Assembly (NCBI GenBank): GCA_046758905.1
Contig: JBHIBC010000098.1
Span: 1 to 8,558 of the forward strand
Reading direction: 5' to 3'
Length of the DNA stretch: 8,558 nt
Origin: JBHIBC01 sp046758905
Lineage (GTDB): Bacteria; Acidobacteriota; Polarisedimenticolia; Gp22-AA2
Position numbers and translations under genes: made by a program. Shown here piece after piece: positions 1-6,719 of the stretch (position 1 is its first letter; each line of letters begins with the position of its first letter). The notes beneath the pieces were generated by a model, which was not told the DNA's origin, ran no database searches, and saw only the letters and a list, made by a program, of their open reading frames with translations.

Positions 1-14
1 GATCGCGGCTCCCC

Positions 15-1652
15 CTACGGGACCTCGTCCCGGGACGGCGTGTCGGGCGGCGGCTCGCGGGCGCGCAGGATCTCCTCCACCTCCCGGACCTCCGGGGCGG
101 ATCCCGCCCTCCGGAGGTACGCCGAGTAGGCGGCGCGCGCCTCCTCCGTGCGCCCGAGGCGGAGGTAGGCGTTGCCGAGATAGAGGCGCGCCCGGGGATC
201 GTCGGGGTGGGTGCCGAGGAAGGCCCGGAAGGATCGGGCGGCCTCCTCGTGCAGCCCGAGGGAGGCGCGGGCCACGCCGAGGTTGAACAGGGCCGCGGAG
301 CCCAGCTCCGGATCGGTCGTGCCCTCCGACCCGCCCGCGGCCAGCTCCTCGAACAGCGCGGCGGCGCGCGCGAACAGGCGCCCCGCCAAAAGCTCCATGC
401 CGGCCTCGAAGCGGATCTCGGCCGTGGACGGCGGCGGCGCGCCGGGCGCTGCGGCGCCGCCCACGCTCGCCGCCTGGCTCTCGGGCGGCGCCGCTGCCCC
501 TTCCTCCGTCGTCCCGGCATCAACGCCCGTGTCGTCGCCGGCGACCATTCCGGCCGCTCGCTCCAGAAGGCCGGCGGCCCGGCGGTGCGATCCCCGGGCG
601 GAGATGAAGCGGGCCAGCGCGATCAGGGCGCCCGGGTCGGCCGGCGCCCGCCCGGCCGCGGCCGACAGCTCCGCGAAGGTGACGGCCTCGGCGCGGACCC
701 GTCTCAGCGCCCGCCCCACCTCCCGCCGCATCTGTGAGTCCTCGATTCCCCTCTCGTACAGCTCCTCCAGCACCATGCGGGCGGCCTCGAAGTTCCCCTG
801 CGCCCGCTTCAGGTCGGAGAGGACGAGGTGCGCCTCCGGGTGGTCGTGATCCTGCGCCAGCGCCGACAGGACCTGCGCCTCGGCGCGCCGGAAGCTGTGC
901 AGCTTTAGGTAGATACGCGCCAGCGTGACGTAGGGGTCGGGATCGTAGGGGCTGAGGCTCTGCGACTTGCGGGCCGCGGCGATCGCCTCGTCGTACTGCC
1001 CGCGCCGCGCATAGGCCACGCCGAGCCGCGTGTAGGCGCTGCTGAAGTCGAGCTTCACCGAGATCGCCTTGAGGAACAGGTCGATGGCGTCGTCGAGGCG
1101 CTCCTGCCGGAGGTACAGGTCGCCGAGATGCGTGTAGGCTTCGGCGAACGCGAGGTTGATCCGCAGGGCCTCGCGGTACTGCTGCTCGGCCTCCTCATCC
1201 TTGCCGGTGCTCTCCAGCAGGCGCCCGAGCCCGTCGTGGGCGGCGGCGAAGTTGGGCTGCAGGTCGAGGGCGCGCAGGTATTCGGCGCGCGCCTCGCTGG
1301 CGTCTCCCAGCTTGAGGTAGGCGTCGCCCAGCGACATGTGGGCCTGGACGTAGTCGGGCTGCAGGTCCAAGGCGATCTTGAGCGGCTCGATCGCCTCGCC
1401 GTAGCGCCGGGCCGCGACCAGGGAGGCGCCCAGGTAGTAGTGGGCCAGGAACGAGTTCAGGTTGATGTGGACGACCTGCCGGAAGGCGTCGATCGCCTCC
1501 TCGTACAGGCCGTCCTTGTACAGGCGCATGCCCTCGGTCTGCAGCTTGAACGAGCGGGAGCGGGCCTCGGGCGCGGGGATGGCGCGCGCCTGTGAGCCCA
1601 ACAGCGCCAGTGCGGTCAGGGCCGCGAGCGTACGGGCAACTCGCCTGATCAT
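15..1652 (-). CDS. Secreted/periplasmic TPR-repeat protein
   Basis: A 545-residue protein made almost wholly of tetratricopeptide repeats. Residues 1-24 look like a Sec signal peptide: a basic MIRR start, a Leu/Ala-rich core and an ARA cleavage site before IPAP. Seven TPR units of 34 residues follow at about 35-68, 69-102, 103-136, 137-170, 171-204, 205-238 and 239-272, with the usual small/large pattern (for example AHYYLGASL, AYTHLGDLYL) and P or N at repeat ends. Degenerate helical repeats run to about 368. A low-complexity Ala/Pro/Gly/Glu linker (371-411) then leads to further TPRs (about 416-438, 453-486, 487-520) and a charged tail. TPR arrays are protein-docking scaffolds; no catalytic domain is visible and the partner is unknown. 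The ATG at 1652 is chosen because the signal peptide begins there and a promoter lies just upstream. The Shine-Dalgarno is weak. The family call is firm; the cellular role is not determined. Confidence 0.9.
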   Translation of the reverse strand: MIRRVARTLAALTALALLGSQARAIPAPEARSRSFKLQTEGMRLYKDGLYEEAIDAFRQVVHINLNSFLAHYYLGASLVAARRYGEAIEPLKIALDLQPDYVQAHMSLGDAYLKLGDASEARAEYLRALDLQPNFAAAHDGLGRLLESTGKDEEAEQQYREALRINLAFAEAYTHLGDLYLRQERLDDAIDLFLKAISVKLDFSSAYTRLGVAYARRGQYDEAIAAARKSQSLSPYDPDPYVTLARIYLKLHSFRRAEAQVLSALAQDHDHPEAHLVLSDLKRAQGNFEAARMVLEELYERGIEDSQMRREVGRALRRVRAEAVTFAELSAAAGRAPADPGALIALARFISARGSHRRAAGLLERAAGMVAGDDTGVDAGTTEEGAAAPPESQAASVGGAAAPGAPPPSTAEIRFEAGMELLAGRLFARAAALFEELAAGGSEGTTDPELGSAALFNLGVARASLGLHEEAARSFRAFLGTHPDDPRARLYLGNAYLRLGRTEEARAAYSAYLRRAGSAPEVREVEEILRAREPPPDTPSRDEVP

Positions 1653-1653
1653 C

Positions 1654-1674
1654 GTGATCCACGCACCGGATCAC
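1654..1674. promoter_or_regulatory. Inverted repeat, candidate operator
   Basis: Perfect 7-bp arms GTGATCC (1654-1660) and GGATCAC (1668-1674) are separated by 7 nt. The repeat covers the expected transcription start of the TPR gene and touches its -10 element (1673-1678). A dyad in that position is typical of a repressor site. It could also be chance, or part of a leader hairpin if transcription starts further upstream. The regulator is unknown and none is encoded nearby. Confidence 0.4.
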
Positions 1675-1701
1675 TATAGCCCAATTCCCGGCACCTGTCC
1701 G
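1673..1701 (-). promoter_or_regulatory. Sigma70-like promoter of the TPR gene
   Basis: On the minus strand a -35 element CGGACA (1696-1701, 4 of 6 to TTGACA) and a -10 element TATAGT (1673-1678, 5 of 6 to TATAAT) are separated by exactly 17 nt. They sit in the spacer between two divergent genes, upstream of the ATG at 1652, and predict a start of transcription near 1666 with a leader of about 14 nt. The AT-rich -10 stands out in otherwise GC-rich DNA. This rests on sequence inspection only. Confidence 0.5.
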
Positions 1702-1746
1702 TTCCGGTGGCACGGCCGGGGGAGATCCGATGTAGACTCCCGCGCC

Positions 1747-2616
1747 ATGGACGCGATCCGGATGCGGGGATCGTGCGCCCTCGCGGCGTGCGGCGTCGCC
1801 GCGTTGCTGGGCGCGGCCTCCCCGGCCGCCGCGGCGACGCTCGACCTGTCGATCGGCTGGGTGAGCGCCGAGGGGGAGTTCGAGGGGGACGAGGAGGTGA
1901 CCCTGACCCGGCTCCCGATCGAGCTCGTCTTCGGCCGAAACAACGGCCGCTTCACCATCGTCCTCCCCTTCACGCGCATCGACCGCACCGGCGACGTCAC
2001 CTGGAGCGCCGACGGGCCGATCCTGCTCAGCGTCAACTCGCCCTCGGGGCCGCCGTTCCAGACCAGCGCGGTGGGGGGGTCGGAGTCGGGCCTAGGTGAC
2101 ATCATCCTGCGGGACGAGACGTACCTGGTCAGGGCCGGCGGGGGGAGGCGGCCGCAGCTCTCCTGGATCCTGGAGGCCAAGGTCCAGACGGCGGACGAGA
2201 AGGAGGGGCTCGGGACCGGCAAGAGCGACTACAAGGTCGGCCTGTCCTACGTCCAGCCGCTCGGCAGGGTCGTCCAGATCCTCGGGGACGCCTCCTACAC
2301 CTTCATGGGCAGCCCGGGCGGCCTCGACTTCGACGACCGGGTGGCCCTGGGCGCCGGGTTCGCCTTGGTCTCCAACCGGACGACGTGGCGCGTGACGGTG
2401 GAGAACATCACCCCGCCCCTCGATGAGGTGCCGAGATTCGACGGCGCGGGGGCGCAGGTGGGCGTGCTGGAGGTCGACGATCGGCGGGTGGCCCGGCTGG
2501 AGCTCATCGGCCGGTCGCGGCGCGGCGGGAGCGTCGGCGTGGCCGCCAGCTGGGGCCTGACCGACTCCTCCGAGGACTTCGGCTTCATGCTGAGGCTGTC
2601 GAGCGCTTCCCGCTGA
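1747..2616 (+). CDS. Candidate outer-membrane beta-barrel protein
   Basis: A 289-residue protein with an N-terminal Sec signal peptide: basic residues (R5, R7), an Ala/Leu-rich core and a likely cleavage in the PAAAA stretch at about 28-30. The mature part is rich in alternating polar/hydrophobic strands separated by acidic or glycine turns, as in outer-membrane barrels. The block GLGD at 115-118, followed by a long strand (about 137-148), the GLGTGKSDYKVGLSY stretch (154-168) and a following strand pair, resembles the transporter/phenol-degradation MetA-type barrel family. That match is from memory of the pattern, so the family is tentative and no substrate can be named. The C-terminus (FGFMLRLSSASR) lacks the classic terminal Phe. 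An LAAC motif ending at C15 resembles a lipobox, but the hydrophobic stretch before it is too short, so a signal-peptidase I signal is preferred. ATG 1747 is the first in-frame start after the spacer. It lacks a well-placed Shine-Dalgarno: GGGGGAG lies about 22 nt upstream. An ATG at 1762 is an alternative. Confidence 0.75.
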   Translation: MDAIRMRGSCALAACGVAALLGAASPAAAATLDLSIGWVSAEGEFEGDEEVTLTRLPIELVFGRNNGRFTIVLPFTRIDRTGDVTWSADGPILLSVNSPSGPPFQTSAVGGSESGLGDIILRDETYLVRAGGGRRPQLSWILEAKVQTADEKEGLGTGKSDYKVGLSYVQPLGRVVQILGDASYTFMGSPGGLDFDDRVALGAGFALVSNRTTWRVTVENITPPLDEVPRFDGAGAQVGVLEVDDRRVARLELIGRSRRGGSVGVAASWGLTDSSEDFGFMLRLSSASR

Positions 2617-2645
2617 GCGGCGCCCGTCGGGGCGGGGCGGCGGCC

Positions 2646-4766
2646 TCAGTAGGCGTGGAGCTCGAGCATCGCCCGGCGCAGGTCGTCCACCCGCGGCAGG
2701 ATGGCGGTCTCGAGCTCCGGGGCGTAGGCGACGAAGGTGTCGAGCGAGCCGACGCGCCGCACCGGCGCGTCGAGGAACTCGAACAGCCGGTCGGCGATCA
2801 GCGCGGCGATCTCGGCGCCGTATCCGAACGTCAGAGCGTCCTCGTGCGCCACGAGCGCCTTGCCGGTCCTCCGCACCGAGGCGGCCACGGTCTCCCAGTC
2901 GAACGGGAGGAGACTGCGCAGGTCGATCACCTCCGCCTCGATCCCCCGCTCCTTCGAGAGCGCGTCCGCGGCCCGCAGGGCGCGCTCCACCACCGCGCCG
3001 TAGGTCACCACCGTCAGCTCGGAGCCCTCGCGCGCGACGCGCGCGCGGCCGAACGGGACGCAGTGGTCGGGCCCCGGGTACGGGCCCTTGTTGTAGACCT
3101 GGCGGTACAGGTGCTTGTGCTCGAGGAACAGGACGGGGTCGTCGCAGCGGATGGCCGTCCGCAGCAGTCCGTTGGCGTCGAGCGCCGTGGACGGCAGGAC
3201 GACGTGCAGGCCCGGCGTATGGGTGAACAGCACCTCGCCGGACTGGCTGTGGTAGATGGCGCCGCCCGACAGGTAGCCCCCGATGGGGGCGCGCACCACC
3301 ACCGGACAGTAGAAGGCGCCGTTGGAGCGCCAGCGCAGCAGCGCCAGCTCGTTGCGGATCTGCATCATCGCCGGCCAGATGTAGTCGAAGAACTGGATCT
3401 CCACGACCGGCTTGAGCCCGCGGGTCGCCATCCCGATGGCGCGCCCGACGATCCCGGCCTCGGCCAGCGGGCTGTTGAAGACGCGGGAGGCGCCGAAGCG
3501 GCGCTGCAGGTCGTGGGTGGCCTTGAACACGCCCCCCTTCCCCTTCACCTCGGACAGCTGCTCCTCGCGCGTGCAGTCGGCGACGTCCTCACCGAAGACG
3601 ACGATCCGCCCGTCGCGCTCCATCTCGTCGCGCAGGCAGGCGTTGAGCAGGTCGACCATCGTCATCGGGGCGCCGCTCGGGTCGGGCCGGACGTCGAATC
3701 GCGAAGAGGTGGGGTCGATCTCGTGGGAGGTGACATGGAGCCTCGCGCTCTCGGGGGTCGGCCGCGGCGCGTCGAGCGCGGAGTCGGCCGCCTCGCCGAC
3801 CTCCGCGTCGACCTCCTGGCGGACCGCCTCGAGGAAGCTCTCCGTCGCGGCCCCGGTGCGCGCGAGGAAGGCGGCGAACGCCGGGATCGGGTCGCGCATC
3901 CGCTCCTCCTCCCGCTCTCCGGGGGCACGGTACAGCCGGTGATCGTCGGACTGCGAGTGGGAGTACGGCCGGATGGTGTGGGCGTGCACCAGGGCGGGGC
4001 CGGCCCCGGGCTTCCGCAGCTGGTCGATCGCCTCGCGCAGGACCACGTACGAGGCGATCGGGTCGCACCCGTCCACCTCCTCGACCGTCAGGCCCGGGTG
4101 GTCACGGACCAGTGCGGAGATGCTGCCGCCCGGCGTCTGGGCCTCCACCGGCACCGAGATCGCGTACTCGTTGTCGGTGATCAGGAACAGGACCGGCGCC
4201 CTGCGGAGCGCGGCGGCGTTCAGCGCCTCCCAGAACTCGCCCTCGCTCGTCGATCCGTCGCCGCCCGAGACGTAGACGACCGTGTCGGACGAGGGATCCA
4301 TCATGCGACACGCCTCGGCGCAGCCGACCGCCTGCAGGAACTGCGTCCCGGTGGGGCTCCCCTGAGAGACGATCTGCAGGCGCCGGCTCCCCCAGTGGCT
4401 CGGCATCTGACGGCCCCCCGAGGCCGGGTCGTCCGCGGCGCCCACGGCCTCCAGGAACATCTCGCGCGGCGTCACGCCGAGCTGCAGGCAGAGGGCGCGG
4501 TCCCGGTAGTAGGGGTAGAACCAATCGCGCCCCGGCCGGAGGAGGAGCCCGGCCGCGGTCAGGACCGCCTCGTGTCCGGCGCCGCTGATCTGGAAGAAGA
4601 TGCGGTTCTGCTTCTTGAGCTGGATCTCCTTGTCGTCGAGCCTGCGGGAGAGGTACATGGTCCGGTAGATCCCGATCAGCGTCTCGCGGCCGAGCCCGAG
4701 ATCGCGCAGCTGCCGCAGGTCGACGTCCTTCCTGTCGAGGACCTTGACGACACCGTTCGTACGCAT
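2646..4766 (-). CDS. 2-oxoacid dehydrogenase E1, fused alpha and beta subunits
   Basis: A 706-residue fusion of the two subunits of a thiamine-diphosphate-dependent 2-oxoacid dehydrogenase E1, which decarboxylates a 2-oxoacid and passes the acyl group to lipoyl-E2. The alpha half (about 25-305) has PYYRDR (85-90), QMPSHWGSRRL (120-130), the ThDP/Mg motif GGDGSTSEGEF (168-178) with N199, and the loop RPYSHSQSDDHRLYR (266-280), closer to branched-chain-type than pyruvate-type E1 alpha. A variable linker (about 305-365) precedes the beta half (366-706), with GEDV (392-395), GGVFK, SPLAEAGIVG (432-441), QFFDYIWPAMMQI (458-470) and YHSQSGE (505-511). All expected cofactor motifs look intact. A separate E1 alpha-like gene lies directly upstream; no E2 or E3 is in the window, so the substrate (branched-chain 2-oxoacids, pyruvate or other) is open. 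ATG 4766 is chosen for its AGGAG. A GTG at 4805, overlapping the upstream stop as GTGA, would add 13 residues. Confidence 0.93.
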   Translation of the reverse strand: MRTNGVVKVLDRKDVDLRQLRDLGLGRETLIGIYRTMYLSRRLDDKEIQLKKQNRIFFQISGAGHEAVLTAAGLLLRPGRDWFYPYYRDRALCLQLGVTPREMFLEAVGAADDPASGGRQMPSHWGSRRLQIVSQGSPTGTQFLQAVGCAEACRMMDPSSDTVVYVSGGDGSTSEGEFWEALNAAALRRAPVLFLITDNEYAISVPVEAQTPGGSISALVRDHPGLTVEEVDGCDPIASYVVLREAIDQLRKPGAGPALVHAHTIRPYSHSQSDDHRLYRAPGEREEERMRDPIPAFAAFLARTGAATESFLEAVRQEVDAEVGEAADSALDAPRPTPESARLHVTSHEIDPTSSRFDVRPDPSGAPMTMVDLLNACLRDEMERDGRIVVFGEDVADCTREEQLSEVKGKGGVFKATHDLQRRFGASRVFNSPLAEAGIVGRAIGMATRGLKPVVEIQFFDYIWPAMMQIRNELALLRWRSNGAFYCPVVVRAPIGGYLSGGAIYHSQSGEVLFTHTPGLHVVLPSTALDANGLLRTAIRCDDPVLFLEHKHLYRQVYNKGPYPGPDHCVPFGRARVAREGSELTVVTYGAVVERALRAADALSKERGIEAEVIDLRSLLPFDWETVAASVRRTGKALVAHEDALTFGYGAEIAALIADRLFEFLDAPVRRVGSLDTFVAYAPELETAILPRVDDLRRAMLELHAY

Positions 4767-4770
4767 CGCG

Positions 4771-4776
4771 CTCCTC
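4771..4776 (-). promoter_or_regulatory. Ribosome binding site deciding the E1 fusion start
   Basis: GAGGAG on the minus strand lies 4 nt before ATG 4766. It is the best Shine-Dalgarno near this gene and favours that ATG over the upstream GTG at 4805, which has only a weaker AGAGG. Confidence 0.6.
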
Positions 4777-4801
4777 TTCCGGCCTCCCGCCGGCTCGTCT
4801 G

Positions 4802-5995
4802 TCACGGCCGCCTCTCGGCCGATCGCGCGGTCGCGCCGCGGCGGCCGCGGGGCGGCCGCGCGGGCGCGGCCTCGGCCCACACCCCGCCCGCGGCATCCTC
4901 CGGAGCCGGCATCCGCGACCGGCGGCTGTCGAGCGCCTCCCGCTCGGCCGCCTCGACCTGCGCGACGACGCGGGATTCGACCTCCTCCAGCGCCCGGCGG
5001 TTGGCCTCCCGCCGCGCAGCCCCGGTCGGGCCGCCGCCCCTCAGGGCGGGCCCGTGGGCCACCAGGTAAGCCTCGAAGGCGCCGATCGGATCCCTGAGGC
5101 CCCAGTAGCGGAACTCCTCAGGGCTGAGGATGGTGCGGGCCTCCGCCTCGTCGTGGGTGGCGTGCCCCCCCATCCGGAAGGTGTTCGCCGTCAGCATGCA
5201 CGGCCCCCTCCCCGCGCGGCAGCGCTCCGCTAGAATGGCGGTCGCGGCGTAGACGTCGAGGACGTTGTTCCCGTCGCAGCTCAGGCCGAAGACGCCGTAC
5301 GCGGGAGCGACCTCCTCCATCCTGCCCCTGCTGTGCCGCGCGATGGGGGTCCCCAGCGCGATCCGGTTGTTCTGCAGCACGATGATGACCGGGACCTTCA
5401 TGACGGCCGCGAAGTTGAACCCCTCGTGGAAGGCCGAGGTGCGGCTGGCCCCGTCCCCGACGTAGGTGATCGCCACCCTCTTCTGCCTCTTCTGCCGGAT
5501 GACCAGGCCGATGCCGGTGAACACCGGCACGAGGTTCGCCATCATGCTGGTGGGGGGGATCACGCCGAGGGCCGGGTCGCCGGTGTGCAGGTCGCGCCCG
5601 CGGGTGATCTGGTCCGCGGTCCCGAGGTAGGCCTTCAGCATCTGGGCGACCGGCATCCCCATCTCGTGGCAGGCGCCGGCATTGCGGATCATCGGTCCGA
5701 CCAGGTCCCCCCTGCGCAGCGCCCGGACGCTGCCGATGGTCACCGCCTCTTCGCCGGTCCCGAGCCAGGCCTTCGAGATCACGCCCTGGCGCACCCACCG
5801 CTTCAGGGTGATGTCGTGCAGGCGGAAGCGCACCATCCCCTCGTACAGGCGCAGCAACTCCGCCGGCCCGAGGCGCTCGATGATCCGGCGCCGCGCCGGG
5901 TCGCGCCGCAGGGTGTCGCGGAAGGCCTTCAGCACGCCCGGGTCGACCCGGAAGTCGACGTACTCGGGGGGATCGTAGAGGGGGTAGCGCCTCAT
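4802..5995 (-). CDS. Stand-alone 2-oxoacid dehydrogenase E1 alpha-like protein
   Basis: A 397-residue ThDP-dependent E1 alpha-type protein. The fold is recognisable from LLRLYEGMVRFRLHD (47-61), the GTGEEA block (79-84), the substrate-channel stretch MIRNAGACHEMGMP (102-115), and the ThDP/Mg motif GDG (180-182) ending in QNN (208-210), with FHEGFNFAAVMKVPV between them as in pyruvate dehydrogenase alpha subunits. The active-site loop reads FRMGGHATHDEAEARTI (273-289): the conserved His (H278) is kept, but the usual GHS is GHA, and the following DP-x-x-x-F-E-x-YL helix (302-311) is intact. Residues from about 360 form an Ala/Arg/Pro tail unlike the family. Its start overlaps the pdxJ stop as ATGA, with AAGGA too far upstream (12 nt), so translation is probably coupled. 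It could pair with the beta half of the downstream fusion, or act as a paralogue with another substrate. No beta gene of its own is present. Confidence 0.88.
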   Translation of the reverse strand: MRRYPLYDPPEYVDFRVDPGVLKAFRDTLRRDPARRRIIERLGPAELLRLYEGMVRFRLHDITLKRWVRQGVISKAWLGTGEEAVTIGSVRALRRGDLVGPMIRNAGACHEMGMPVAQMLKAYLGTADQITRGRDLHTGDPALGVIPPTSMMANLVPVFTGIGLVIRQKRQKRVAITYVGDGASRTSAFHEGFNFAAVMKVPVIIVLQNNRIALGTPIARHSRGRMEEVAPAYGVFGLSCDGNNVLDVYAATAILAERCRAGRGPCMLTANTFRMGGHATHDEAEARTILSPEEFRYWGLRDPIGAFEAYLVAHGPALRGGGPTGAARREANRRALEEVESRVVAQVEAAEREALDSRRSRMPAPEDAAGGVWAEAAPARPPRGRRGATARSAERRP

Positions 5996-6717
5996 CGGCG
6001 CAGGAGTTCCTTCATCTCGCGCACCGCCCGCTCCATGCCGACCAGCGCCGCCCGCGCCACGATCGAGTGGCCGATGTTGAGCTCCTCGATCTCGGGGATC
6101 TCGATGATCCGCCGCACGTTCTGGTAGTTGAGCCCGTGGCCGGCGAAGACCCGCAGGCCGAGCCTCGAGGCGGCGCGCGCGACCTGCGCGATCGTCTCCG
6201 CCTCCGCGACCGCCTGCTCCTCTCGCCGCGACTCCGCGTACCGCGCGGTGTTGATCTCGATCATCCCGACCCCGATCTTGCTGATCGCCTTGATCTGGTC
6301 GTAGTCCGGGTCGACGAAGATCGATACGTCGACGCCCGCCTCCCGCAGGTCGACCGCGGTCTTGCGGACCAGGTTCTGGTTGAGCAGCACGTCGAGGCCG
6401 CCCTCGGTGGTCACCTCCTCGCGGCGCTCGGGCACCAGGGTGGCGTGGTCCGGCTTGTAGGTGGAGGCGATCGTCACCATGGCGGAGTTGGCCGCCATCT
6501 CGAGGTTGAGCCGGGTCCGGGCGACGCGTCGCAGCAGCTCGACGTCGCGGTCCTGGACGTGGCGCCGGTCCGCGCGCAGGTGGACGGTGATGCCGTCGGC
6601 CCCCGCGAGCTCGGCCATGATGGCGGCGGCGACCGGATCGGGCTCGTGGCCCTTGCGCGCCTGGCGCAGGGTCGCGATGTGGTCGACGTTCACCCCCAGC
6701 CTCACCGATTCGGACAT
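5992..6717 (-). CDS. pdxJ: Pyridoxine 5'-phosphate synthase PdxJ
   Basis: A 241-residue TIM-barrel enzyme, the normal length for PdxJ. It condenses 1-deoxy-D-xylulose 5-phosphate with 3-amino-2-oxopropyl phosphate to pyridoxine 5'-phosphate, the last ring-forming step of the DXP-dependent vitamin B6 pathway, in the cytoplasm. Signature stretches are GVNVDHIATLRQAR (8-21), ADGITVHLRADRRH (40-53) with catalytic H46, NLEMA (71-75) with E73, LVPERREEVTTEGGLDV (94-110), IEINTARYA (153-161) with E154, FAGHGLNY (191-198) with H194, and ELNIGHSIVARA near the end. By comparison with the E. coli enzyme these are the active-site residues and all are present. The chosen ATG at 6717 has GAGGA 6 nt upstream. 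An ATG two codons earlier (6723) overlaps the glmM stop as ATGA but has that GAGGA directly abutting it. The gene is tightly coupled to glmM upstream and overlaps the E1 alpha start downstream by 4 nt. Confidence 0.97.
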   Translation of the reverse strand: MSESVRLGVNVDHIATLRQARKGHEPDPVAAAIMAELAGADGITVHLRADRRHVQDRDVELLRRVARTRLNLEMAANSAMVTIASTYKPDHATLVPERREEVTTEGGLDVLLNQNLVRKTAVDLREAGVDVSIFVDPDYDQIKAISKIGVGMIEINTARYAESRREEQAVAEAETIAQVARAASRLGLRVFAGHGLNYQNVRRIIEIPEIEELNIGHSIVARAALVGMERAVREMKELLRR

Positions 6718-6719
6718 CC

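Noticed and set aside
1758..1794. Lipoprotein signal (LAAC at residues 12-15 of the barrel protein)
   Set aside because: The hydrophobic stretch before the Cys is only about six residues, while a longer hydrophobic core with a PAAAA cleavage region follows it. A signal-peptidase I signal fits better.
2621..2634. Small hairpin CGCCC-GTCG-GGGCG between the convergent genes, as a terminator
   Set aside because: The stem is only 5 bp and there is no T-run on either strand. In this base composition such a stem is expected by chance.
4767..4880. Extended N-terminus of the E1 fusion starting at ATG 4880
   Set aside because: The extra 38 residues are low-complexity Arg/Ala/Pro and overlap the upstream gene's tail. 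ATG 4766 has a good Shine-Dalgarno. The GTG at 4805 remains possible.
2655..5069. An 804-codon open frame on the plus strand, opposite the E1 genes
   Set aside because: It lies antisense to two clearly homologous enzymes. Its product is rich in Arg/Gly/Val/His/Asp with no recognisable domain, as expected for antisense frames in GC-rich coding DNA.
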